Assembly (NCBI GenBank): GCA_016203345.1
Contig: JACQMZ010000039.1
Span: forward strand, 1 to 9,702
Length of the DNA: 9,702 nt
Origin: Candidatus Woesearchaeota archaeon
Lineage (GTDB): Archaea; Nanobdellota; Nanobdellia; Woesearchaeales; ARS49
Direction: 5' to 3'
The notes below the pieces were generated by a model. That model made no database searches and had not been told where the DNA came from. It saw nothing but the letters and a program-made list of their open reading frames with translations. A program made the position numbers and the translations under genes. Shown here in pieces: positions 1 to 4,708 of the stretch (the first letter of the stretch is position 1; each line of letters opens with the position of its first letter).

Positions 1-209
1 TTGAAAAGGTGCGGAAAGAGGGCGCTGAGCTGAAGGCAGAGTATGAGAAGGAATTGAGAAAAATCTACGAGGGCTTGTGTAGTGGTTCAGTGACTGGTTT
101 GCAGGAAGAGTTGGCAAAGAAGCTTGGGATTAAGAAAGATTCAGAGACTGATATGTTGGATGTTGCGCACATCATTGAGCGGTTCAGGCGGTTGGACTTG
201 AGAAAATAG
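1..209 (+). CDS. C-terminal end of an unidentified charged helical protein (partial)
   Basis: The reading frame is open from the left edge (codons from base 3, beginning EKVRKEG) to a TAG at 207-209, so this is the last 68 or so residues of a gene starting outside the window. A GTG at 9 is in frame, but nothing resembling a ribosome binding site is visible before it, and the coding pattern already runs through bases 3-8. The first 25 residues are Glu/Lys/Arg-rich and look like a coiled coil. The rest (LQEELAKKLGIKKDSETDMLDVAH in two short helices, then an Arg-rich tail) also looks helical. I do not recognise the family. Its stop converges on the M50 protease gene across the palindromic element. 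Confidence 0.6.
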   Translation, partial: EKVRKEGAELKAEYEKELRKIYEGLCSGSVTGLQEELAKKLGIKKDSETDMLDVAHIIERFRRLDLRK

Positions 210-221
210 TTTGTGCGTGCA

Positions 222-238
222 TATGACGCGCGGTCATA
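222..238 (+). terminator. Small stem-loop after the first gene, possible terminator
   Basis: TATGAC (222-227) and GTCATA (233-238) form a perfect 6-bp stem with a 5-nt GCGCG loop, 13 nt after the stop codon. A moderately T-rich stretch (CTTTGTTTG) follows. Archaeal terminators usually rely on a T-run, which is weak here, so the call is tentative. Confidence 0.25.
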
Positions 239-303
239 GTGCTTTGTTTGTACGTGTTTAGCTTCTGTTTTCGTTCGCTAACCGTAAGGCTTTTCGAGAA
301 CAC

Positions 304-347
304 GAATTTTGCGAATTCGACGCTTCGCGCCTCATTCAGCAAAATTC
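304..347 (+). repeat. 44-nt hairpin repeat, copy 1
   Basis: Arms GAATTTTGC (304-312) and GCAAAATTC (339-347) pair perfectly. The stem continues with GAAT/ATTC across a single bulged A and is capped by a GC-rich loop. It is one of four related units in the window; the copies at 426-469 and 3748-3791 are its reverse complements in orientation. Confidence 0.75.
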
Positions 348-425
348 ACATACAAGCGTGGTCAAGTTACTACGGGACCCGCCGAAGTACGCTTGCTCGC
401 GTAGTAATCCTCGCCATAGAAAAGT

Positions 426-469
426 GAATTTTCTTGAGTGAGCGCTCACAACGCGAACTCAGAAAATTC
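426..469 (-). repeat. 44-nt hairpin repeat, copy 2 (inverted)
   Basis: Arms GAATTTTCT (426-434) and AGAAAATTC (461-469) pair perfectly and continue as GAGT/ACTC with the same single-base bulge. Against copy 1 the two base pairs next to the A/T arm change from G-C, C-G to C-G, T-A, and one inner pair changes from A-T to G-C, so pairing is preserved. Confidence 0.75.
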
Positions 470-503
470 GTACCCACAGAATAGCTAAACAAGTACCTTT
501 GTC

Positions 504-1085
504 TTAATCAATCCATCCGCTTCCAAAGACCAAAGCAATTGACGTTGCCAGTGCTATCCCATACACAATTTTGTTCCACGCGAGCACTTTTGATCCATCC
601 AGCATTAAAATTGGGAGGAGGTTGAAGAGTCCGAGCCAGAAGTTGATGAACATGCCTTCTTGTCCTATCATTTGTATGAATGGTATGTCTGCCGTCGCAC
701 TCAAGAGTCCGAACCCCAACCCTAAAACTAAATTCATTACAGGACCTGCGAGCGCGATGTGTCCATGTTTTCGTGTGCTCACCAGTCCCTTAATCATCAC
801 CGCTCCTGGTGCGGCAAAGATGAATCCAAAAAAGCTGAACAGCACAGCAAGCCAGAGCATTTGGTCAAATGCGCGGAATTCTGCCCAGCACCCGTACTTT
901 TGAGCGACTGCTTTGTGGGCAAGTTCGTGCAGAAGAAATCCCAACCCGACAGTAAATGCAGAAATGGCGACGGGGATGATGAAGGAAGGGCTGAGCGAGA
1001 ATCCGTGTCGCGCGATGGCGAAGGCGAGCGAGATGAGCAGCCATGCGCGCACCAGATGCTTGATTTCTTCAGGGGAGAACCGCAT
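504..1085 (-). CDS. M50 / site-2-protease-family membrane metalloprotease
   Basis: A 193-residue integral membrane protein. The zinc site HELAH (HExxH) is at residues 53-57, inside a membrane segment. The third-ligand motif is NLLPILMLDG at 155-164, the family's NPxxxLDG box with the usual Asn-Pro replaced by Asn-Leu-Leu-Pro, and D163 is the expected ligand. The AGPVMN motif at 113-118 is also typical. About five to six hydrophobic segments are visible (about 13-31, 35-55, 76-98, 108-130, 146-165, 172-190). Known M50 enzymes cut substrates within the membrane; the substrate here is unknown. There is no PDZ or CBS domain, so this is a minimal form. The ATG start is about 27 bp from a TATA box (1106-1117), implying a leaderless mRNA. 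It is divergent from the hpt-like gene. Confidence 0.88.
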   Translation of the reverse strand: MRFSPEEIKHLVRAWLLISLAFAIARHGFSLSPSFIIPVAISAFTVGLGFLLHELAHKAVAQKYGCWAEFRAFDQMLWLAVLFSFFGFIFAAPGAVMIKGLVSTRKHGHIALAGPVMNLVLGLGFGLLSATADIPFIQMIGQEGMFINFWLGLFNLLPILMLDGSKVLAWNKIVYGIALATSIALVFGSGWID

Positions 1086-1105
1086 GCGTGCCTGAAGCTC
1101 TTGCC

Positions 1106-1117
1106 ATATATAAATAT
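1106..1117 (-). promoter_or_regulatory. TATA box of the M50 protease gene
   Basis: On the minus strand the sequence reads ATATTTATATAT. Its centre lies about 27 bp before the ATG at 1085, the archaeal TATA-to-start-site distance, so transcription probably begins at or next to the start codon. The sequence is nearly symmetric, so it could also fire rightwards. Confidence 0.65.
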
Positions 1118-1159
1118 GCTTCCGTTCGGAAAATTAGTGTACTTTACGCTCGAAATCCA

Positions 1160-1166
1160 TTTAAAT
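1160..1166 (+). promoter_or_regulatory. TATA box of the hpt-patatin unit
   Basis: TTTAAAT preceded by AAATCCA lies 24 bp (centre to codon) upstream of the ATG at 1187. This supports 1187 rather than the upstream in-frame ATG at 1088, and suggests a leaderless or very short-leader transcript. Confidence 0.6.
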
Positions 1167-1186
1167 CAAGAGACAATTTCAGGGGT

Positions 1187-1816
1187 ATGGCATCTCCACC
1201 GATTGACATTCGGAATGCTCCACCTGTGTTGCCAGATGAGGTGTTTATTCCTAAAGAGTATCTTTCGGATATTGATCATATTCTTGTGCGTCAGCGTTGC
1301 TTCAATGAGAGGATTCACGTCATGGCTGAGGAAATTTCGCGTGATTTTGAGCACGGCAATGGATTGGCTGTTGTTGTGTTGAAAGGTGGAAAGTATTTTT
1401 CCGATCACGTGCTGACTCATCGAATGATGAACGCGAAATTTGAGTACAGAACTGTTCGTGCCACAAGTTACCATGGCACTGAGTCATCAGGCAATGTGGC
1501 GTTGGAGTCAGACATCAGCGAAGATGGCGTGAAGAATAAGCATGTGCTTTTGTTTGAGGACATAATTGATACAGGAAGGACGCTTGACGCCATCACTCAA
1601 CATCTGTTGCAGATGAATCCTGCATCTGTTGGAATTGCCGCCATGCTGGACAAGCCAGAGAGAAGAACAGTCGCCGGAATAGACTCCTTTATCAAGTATT
1701 GTGGCTGGATTATTCCAAACAAGTTTGTGGTTGGCTGTGGCTTAGACTTTGATGGCAAGTATAGGGATTTGCAGCACATCGCCGTCCTGAAACCTGAAGT
1801 TTATCATGGAAAATAA
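1187..1816 (+). CDS. hpt: Hypoxanthine(-guanine) phosphoribosyltransferase-like protein
   Basis: A 209-residue type I phosphoribosyltransferase. The PRPP-binding loop EDIIDTGRT (residues 124-132) follows a hydrophobic strand, VLLF. The first loop is KGGKYF (66-71), and SYHG (94-97) matches the family's Ser-Tyr pair. The C-terminal GLDFDGKYRDL (185-195) followed by IAVLKPEVY is the HPRT purine-binding signature, which separates it from other phosphoribosyltransferases. The family transfers ribose-5-phosphate from PRPP to hypoxanthine or guanine in cytosolic purine salvage. The start at 1187 is chosen because a TATA box lies 24 bp before it; the in-frame ATG at 1088 would add 33 unlike residues across the promoter. 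AGGGG just upstream could help initiation. The patatin-like gene follows after 5 bp. Substrate preference (hypoxanthine, guanine or xanthine) cannot be read from sequence. Confidence 0.88.
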   Translation: MASPPIDIRNAPPVLPDEVFIPKEYLSDIDHILVRQRCFNERIHVMAEEISRDFEHGNGLAVVVLKGGKYFSDHVLTHRMMNAKFEYRTVRATSYHGTESSGNVALESDISEDGVKNKHVLLFEDIIDTGRTLDAITQHLLQMNPASVGIAAMLDKPERRTVAGIDSFIKYCGWIIPNKFVVGCGLDFDGKYRDLQHIAVLKPEVYHGK

Positions 1817-1821
1817 GCCCT

Positions 1822-2592
1822 ATGCACTCATTAACTTTGCTCCTGCCCAGTTCTGGAATCAATTATTTGTGGCAGTTGGGCGGTCTGAAAGCGCTCTGCG
1901 ATATGGGACTTGCAAAGCAGGTCAGGGAAGTGTACGCGTGCAGCGGCGGGGCGTGGGCTTCAATTTTCTTTGGCTTGGGACGAGACGTGATTGATGATTG
2001 GGTGTCCAAAGCGCCGCAGTTTTATCAGGACTGGCAGAAACGTAATAGGTTCAGATATGTGAGGCGCATGACGTCAGCACTTGCAGCCGACTCGAAGGTC
2101 ATGCTTGAACCATACGGTTTCTTTCAGAAGTATAATCCTTGGTTTGCATCCTATTTCAAGCTGATGCAGGTGTATCCTAAACAAAGGGCCGAGTTTGTTG
2201 ACGTGACGGGCAAGAATCCGCGCGACGTGCACAAGCTTGCCGTGGCGTCGTCAACTATCCCGCTTATTACTGGTATGCTCGCTTCAATAGAGGGACGGCT
2301 TTACGTGGATGGAGAAGTCATCCCTCGATTTGGTGTGAGATCAAGTGAAGAAGATAACGTCCTCGCGCTTGACCCGTATGGCACTGTTGAACATGCACAT
2401 ATCCTGGTCAGGCCAAGCCCTCCGCTTCCAAGCGGATTGCGTCTTGGTTCGCCGTTCTTGATGACGACGAGTGATTGCTCGAACTGGGTTCATACCCCGC
2501 AGCTTGCTGCGGTTGGGATTTTTTATTTCGAGCAGCTCATCAAAGATGGTTATGAAAGAACTCGCGAGTGCCTGTCGCGATCGCTACAATGA
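1822..2592 (+). CDS. Patatin-like phospholipase family protein
   Basis: A 256-residue soluble protein with patatin features. The nucleophile elbow YACSGGAWAS has Ser41 at the tight turn. VASSTIP (141-147) corresponds to the family's conserved Ala-Ser-x-x-Ile-Pro. The dyad aspartate is probably D163 in YVDGEVIPR, matching the patatin DGG/DGA box. Patatins are Ser-Asp dyad lipid acyl hydrolases. Two oddities: the elbow is C-S-G-G rather than GTSAG, and the glycine-rich oxyanion loop (normally GGGxRG near the N terminus) is reduced to PSSGINYLWQLGG (9-21). Activity is therefore likely but not certain. No signal peptide or transmembrane segment is evident. It starts 5 bp after the hpt-like stop and probably shares its transcript; an overlapping ATG at 1806 opens only a short out-of-frame ORF. 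The protein ends soon after a Tyr/Phe-rich helix. Confidence 0.78.
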   Translation: MHSLTLLLPSSGINYLWQLGGLKALCDMGLAKQVREVYACSGGAWASIFFGLGRDVIDDWVSKAPQFYQDWQKRNRFRYVRRMTSALAADSKVMLEPYGFFQKYNPWFASYFKLMQVYPKQRAEFVDVTGKNPRDVHKLAVASSTIPLITGMLASIEGRLYVDGEVIPRFGVRSSEEDNVLALDPYGTVEHAHILVRPSPPLPSGLRLGSPFLMTTSDCSNWVHTPQLAAVGIFYFEQLIKDGYERTRECLSRSLQ

Positions 2593-2653
2593 GATTGGGG
2601 CACCGGTGAGCGTGATGCCGCTGAGCGTTAGGATCGGTGCGTAACACAGGGGA

Positions 2654-2661
2654 TTTAAATA
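2654..2661 (+). promoter_or_regulatory. TATA box of the first 7-TM gene
   Basis: TTTAAATA sits directly against the ATG at 2662, so that ATG would lie upstream of the transcript start. The next in-frame ATG, at 2689, is 31 bp from the box centre and is the better start. Confidence 0.55.
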
Positions 2662-2688
2662 ATGGGACAACAGTTACGTTTATTCACT

Positions 2689-3369
2689 ATGTGTTTTACC
2701 CCGTACATTTCGTTGTTAATAGCAATAATTGAGTTCGGGTTGGTGGCAGTGATGCTATTGTTTTTTCGTAGAACTCTGTTCAGAAACTTGTCTGCAATGT
2801 TCATTTTCCTTCTTGGAGTCTACCAGTTTACGGAGTTTATGCTGTGCTCTTCCGGGAATGTTGAGATCTGGGGAAGACTGGGATTTGTCGCCTACAGTTT
2901 TTTGCCCGCACTTGCCTTGCTTGCAAGTCTCAGATTTTGTAATATAAAAATTCACGAAATCTTGCTGTATCCGGTGCCCGTAGTTTTTTCATTGCTTGCT
3001 CTGCTATTGCCCGACTTTATTCTTGGAGGAAAATGCTATGGTTCGTATGTTGACGTCAAATTGCTGTTATTCCAGCCCGCACTCAATGTTGGATTTATTC
3101 CTGGCATGGTTTATTGGGGTTACTATTTTAGTTTTATCTTCCTTGCATGCTATTTGTTGTACCGTAATTACAGGACAGCCACGAAAGCAAGAAGAGAAAT
3201 AGACGTGATTGAGGTGATCGGTGTTCTCATCATGTTTGTGCCCACATTGACACTTATCCTTATTTTTCCGGCTCTCAGCAGCGCCTTCCCATCAATCCTG
3301 TGCAAATTCGCTTTCCTGCTCGCAATCGCAGCGTTCATAGGCGCGTATTTGGAAGGCGGACTTCGTTGA
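2689..3369 (+). CDS. Orphan 7-transmembrane protein, resembles a histidine-kinase 7TM sensor domain
   Basis: A 226-residue, almost wholly hydrophobic protein with about seven membrane segments (about 5-26, 33-52, 63-83, 87-110, 137-159, 174-195, 200-220). The pattern, including LLGVYQFTEFML and RLGFVAYSFLPALALL in helices 2-3, resembles the N-terminal 7TM module of some archaeal and bacterial histidine kinases (HisKA_7TM-like). No kinase, PAS or other cytosolic domain follows: the protein stops six residues after the last helix. It may be a stand-alone receptor or channel-like protein; function is unknown. The start is placed at 2689 (MCFTPYIS) because the longer ATG at 2662 abuts the TATA box. 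If the longer start is used, nine residues (MGQQLRLFT) are added. It is a single-gene unit converging on the 36-aa gene across the repeat block. Confidence 0.7.
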   Translation: MCFTPYISLLIAIIEFGLVAVMLLFFRRTLFRNLSAMFIFLLGVYQFTEFMLCSSGNVEIWGRLGFVAYSFLPALALLASLRFCNIKIHEILLYPVPVVFSLLALLLPDFILGGKCYGSYVDVKLLLFQPALNVGFIPGMVYWGYYFSFIFLACYLLYRNYRTATKARREIDVIEVIGVLIMFVPTLTLILIFPALSSAFPSILCKFAFLLAIAAFIGAYLEGGLR

Positions 3370-3370
3370 A

Positions 3371-3494
3371 GCCTCCTTCACTCAGTGGCGAGTGACGTTC
3401 GGAAATAGAAGGTGGCCCAGAAGATTTCTCCTCTGGGCCGGAAGGGGCGAAAAGAGTTGATTGTGCCTGTGTTGCGCGACTGAGTGAGGGAGGC
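3371..3494. repeat. Long-range 16-bp inverted repeat enclosing an 8-bp hairpin
   Basis: GCCTCCTTCACTCAGT (3371-3386) pairs with ACTGAGTGAGGGAGGC (3479-3494): 15 Watson-Crick pairs plus one T/G wobble. Inside it GGCCCAGA (3414-3421) and TCTGGGCC (3432-3439) form a perfect 8-bp hairpin with a 10-nt loop. The structure begins two bases after the 7-TM stop codon. As RNA it would be a stable closed domain; it could alternatively be remnant mobile-repeat DNA. Confidence 0.7.
3436..3457 (+). repeat. 22-bp direct repeat, copy 1
   Basis: A 22-bp sequence starting GGCCGGAAGG and ending GGCGAAAAGAGT recurs exactly at 3593-3614. Each copy begins within the 3' arm of a hairpin (here GGCCCAGA/TCTGGGCC) and each can close back on an upstream ACTC through its final GAGT, so the repeat looks like part of a repeated structural module. 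Confidence 0.8.
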
Positions 3495-3509
3495 AGAAAA
3501 GTTTTTACT

Positions 3510-3530
3510 CTGCCTTTCGAAGAAAGGCAG
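3510..3530 (+). repeat. 9-bp hairpin with alternative GGCAG/CTGCC partners
   Basis: CTGCCTTTC (3510-3518) and GAAAGGCAG (3522-3530) pair perfectly around a GAA loop. Four alternating complementary blocks surround it: GGCAG 3492-3496, CTGCC 3510-3514, GGCAG 3526-3530 and CTGCC 3545-3549. Mutually exclusive hairpins are therefore possible. Confidence 0.6.
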
Positions 3531-3592
3531 CTGATAGATTGTTTCTGCCGACCGAACTCAGAGCGCCTTTGATACAAACTTTCTGAAAGTTT

Positions 3593-3614
3593 GGCCGGAA
3601 GGGGCGAAAAGAGT
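3593..3614 (+). repeat. 22-bp direct repeat, copy 2
   Basis: An exact copy of 3436-3457. It directly follows the hairpin CAAACTTT (3575-3582) / AAAGTTTG (3586-3593), sharing its last G, just as copy 1 overlaps its own hairpin. Upstream CGCC (within 3563-3567) can pair with the repeat's GGCG, and ACTC near 3557 with its GAGT. Confidence 0.8.
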
Positions 3615-3677
3615 GCACGTAAGTCAAAAAACGAGTCGATCCGACTTGTCGGAATCACGAGTTTTTGACGAGCGTGC
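3615..3677 (+). repeat. 63-nt multi-loop hairpin
   Basis: GCACG (3615-3619) pairs with CGTGC (3673-3677), GTCAAAAA (3623-3630) with TTTTTGAC (3662-3669), GAT with ATC, and CCGA with TCGG around a CTTG tetraloop (3645-3648). Small internal loops separate the helices, including an ACGAGTC/ACGAG loop. The alternation of short helices and purine-rich loops looks like RNA rather than a simple DNA palindrome. Confidence 0.55.
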
Positions 3678-3693
3678 CTATAATTTTGTAAAT

Positions 3694-3737
3694 GAAATTT
3701 TCCGAATTCGCGCTTCGCACGCAACCACGAAAATTCA
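3694..3737 (+). repeat. Diverged copy of the 44-nt hairpin repeat
   Basis: It contains AATTTTC (3696-3702), GAATTC (3704-3709), a GCGCTTCGC-type loop and GAAAATT (3729-3735), in the order and orientation of the 304-347 unit. The core is 2 nt shorter and one base pair is lost. It faces the copy at 3748-3791 across 10 bp. Confidence 0.5.
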
Positions 3738-3747
3738 GGTTTTTCCC

Positions 3748-3791
3748 GAATTTTCTTGAATGAGGCGCACAGCGCTGAATTCAGAAAATTC
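3748..3791 (-). repeat. 44-nt hairpin repeat, copy 3 (inverted)
   Basis: Arms GAATTTTCT (3748-3756) and AGAAAATTC (3783-3791) are perfect, extended by GAAT/ATTC with one bulge and a GCGC-containing loop. Its reverse complement shares the GCGCCTCATTCA segment with the unit at 304-347 but carries a compensated two-pair change in the stem. It ends 8 bp before the stop of the 36-aa gene. Confidence 0.75.
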
Positions 3792-3798
3792 GAGGTGT

Positions 3799-3909
3799 TT
3801 AGGTGCTGAGGAGGTACGTGCGCAGATCGTGTGCTTCCTCCTGGCTGATGCGTCCTTCGTGTAGAAGTACGCTGATGATGGTCATGTCGTGTTTTGTGTC
3901 GCGGTTCAT
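3799..3909 (-). CDS. 36-residue microprotein with a SHOCT-like pattern
   Basis: A 36-codon frame that a length cutoff would miss. The minus strand has GGAGGTGA at 3920-3913 with GGAGG six bases before the ATG, close to the best possible ribosome binding site. A TATA-like TTAATAAA (3951-3944) stands about 26 bp before the implied start site. The protein begins MNRDTKHDM and its core IISVLLHEGRISQEEAHDL (residues 11-29) has the hydrophobic and Gly-x-Ile-x-x-Glu-Glu spacing of the short SHOCT-type helical hairpin often found at C termini of other proteins. The stop is TAA. The function is unknown; a small protein-binding or oligomerising module is a guess. A longer frame from a GTG at 3916 overlaps it but lies within the ribosome site and runs through the repeats, so it is not called. 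Confidence 0.65.
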   Translation of the reverse strand: MNRDTKHDMTIISVLLHEGRISQEEAHDLRTYLLST

Positions 3910-3943
3910 GTGTCACCTCCGCTGATGTTACGGATGCCGGACG

Positions 3944-3951
3944 TTTATTAA
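3944..3951 (-). promoter_or_regulatory. TATA-like box of the 36-aa gene
   Basis: The minus strand reads TTAATAAA. A start site about 26 bp downstream falls near 3921, giving a leader of about 12 nt that carries the GGAGGTGA ribosome site. Confidence 0.45.
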
Positions 3952-3991
3952 TGCATTATGCAGGGTGAATCCAGATGAGGCATTCATAACC

Positions 3992-3999
3992 TTTAAAAA
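3992..3999 (+). promoter_or_regulatory. TATA box of the second 7-TM / winged-helix unit
   Basis: TTTAAAAA preceded by CATAACC. A start site about 26 bp downstream is near 4021, leaving a 10-nt leader with GGTGA (4022-4026) before the ATG at 4031. This box rules out the in-frame GTG at 3965. Confidence 0.6.
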
Positions 4000-4030
4000 G
4001 CAGGGAAAGGAGTCATTGTTTGGTGACAAA

Positions 4031-4708
4031 ATGGTAGCAGTTGTCTTGCATGGTCCGCCGTGGTTTTTCTTGCTTGATGCCGTGCTGGGCTTTGTGGGCA
4101 TGGCTGGGGCGATTGTGATTGTGGCGTTGTCTGCCAAAGCGTTGAAGCTGACGAAGGATCGTAAATTTATCTACTTCACGATTGCATTTGCGCTGATTGG
4201 CTTGGGCTTGTTGATCCGCTCAATGACAAACGTTGTGGTGTTTTTGGGGCTTCCGTGGGCTGATCAGGTGATGAGCGCCAAGATTTCCGACTATCGGGGA
4301 TACTTCTTTTTTGTTGGGTATGGCGCATTTATTGTGTCCACAGTTGTTGGCTATGTGTTGTTGGCTGTCTCTACCATGAAAATTCGTGAGCCGCGCATTA
4401 CTATTCTATTGACTGCGTTGGTGCTGTTGTTGCTTGGCCTGTCCAGCAGTTATTTCCTTTCCTTTTATCTCGTGTCAACTATTCTGTTGGCGTTCATCAC
4501 GTATCATGTGTGCAGGAATTGTTTGGAGAGGAAGTCTGTCACTGCAGGATTGGTGTTTGCGGCATTTGCCTTGCAGTTGTTTGCCAATGTAGCATTTGTG
4601 CTGGAATTGTATCATCAATTATTTTACTACGTTGCCAATATTTCTCTTTTGGCGGGTTACGGTGTGTTGTTGCTCGCCTTGGTTCGTGTCTTATGGGGGA
4701 AACGGTGA
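4031..4708 (+). CDS. 7-transmembrane protein paired with a winged-helix regulator
   Basis: A 225-residue hydrophobic protein with about seven membrane segments (about 12-34, 46-72, 91-114, 123-139, 140-160, 170-190, 197-220), short charged loops and a basic C terminus (WGKR). I recognise no catalytic motif. A conserved-looking Cys pair, CRNC (161-164), lies at the end of helix 5. The start is at 4031 because the TATA box lies between it and the GTG at 3965, and GGTGA stands four bases upstream. The stop TGA overlaps the GTG start of the winged-helix gene, so the two are translationally coupled. The pairing suggests a membrane sensor that controls, or is controlled by, the small DNA-binding protein; this is an inference from context only. 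Confidence 0.7.
   Translation: MVAVVLHGPPWFFLLDAVLGFVGMAGAIVIVALSAKALKLTKDRKFIYFTIAFALIGLGLLIRSMTNVVVFLGLPWADQVMSAKISDYRGYFFFVGYGAFIVSTVVGYVLLAVSTMKIREPRITILLTALVLLLLGLSSSYFLSFYLVSTILLAFITYHVCRNCLERKSVTAGLVFAAFALQLFANVAFVLELYHQLFYYVANISLLAGYGVLLLALVRVLWGKR

Larger units (their letters stand above)
250..496. repeat. 247-bp MITE-like palindromic element with terminal inverted repeats
   Basis: The ends are inverted repeats. The left end is GTACGTGTTTAGCTTCTGT (250-268). The reverse complement of 476-496 starts GTACTTGTTTAGCT and ends TTCTGT, so the two match except for one substitution and a 2-nt insertion. Moving inward there is a 44-nt hairpin at 304-347, its inverted relative at 426-469, and a perfect 8-bp stem TTACTACG (367-374) / CGTAGTAA (400-407) at the centre. 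The whole element is therefore a long interrupted palindrome. The flanks CTTTGTTT (242-249) and CTTTGTCT (497-504) agree at 7 of 8 positions, as expected of an aged target-site duplication. No convincing gene lies inside; the 62-codon open frame from 239 has no ribosome site and simply reads through the repeats. The element fills the gap between two convergent stop codons and reaches to the last base of the protease stop. Confidence 0.7.

Noticed and set aside
239..427. 62-codon plus-strand frame in the first intergenic gap
   Set aside because: No ribosome site, and it runs through the terminal repeat and hairpins of the MITE-like element; its similarity to the frame at 3335-3916 comes from the shared 44-nt repeat, not from a gene family.
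304..469. CRISPR array suggested by repeated hairpin units
   Set aside because: Units alternate in orientation and are not regularly spaced, and there is no cas gene.
759..1382. 207-codon plus-strand frame opposite the protease gene and overlapping hpt
   Set aside because: It is antisense to the clear HELAH-containing gene and shares no recognisable domain.
2600..2640. GCACCG (2600-2605) / CGGTGC (2635-2640) inverted repeat after the patatin gene; GTGATG and CTGA nearby suggested a box C/D RNA
   Set aside because: Only 6 bp with a long loop and no T-run, and the box order and spacing do not fit a C/D sRNA.
3371..3677. Possible RNase P or SRP RNA because of GGAAGG and GAAAAGAG motifs
   Set aside because: The conserved cores of those RNAs (for example the SRP S-domain GNAR/AGCAG partner or RNase P CR-I/CR-V) are not visible.
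3335..3916. Long minus-strand open frame (193 codons) through the repeat block
   Set aside because: Its GTG lies inside the ribosome site of the 36-aa gene, it overlaps the end of the 7-TM gene, and its translation is simply the repeats read through, low in helical or hydrophobic order.
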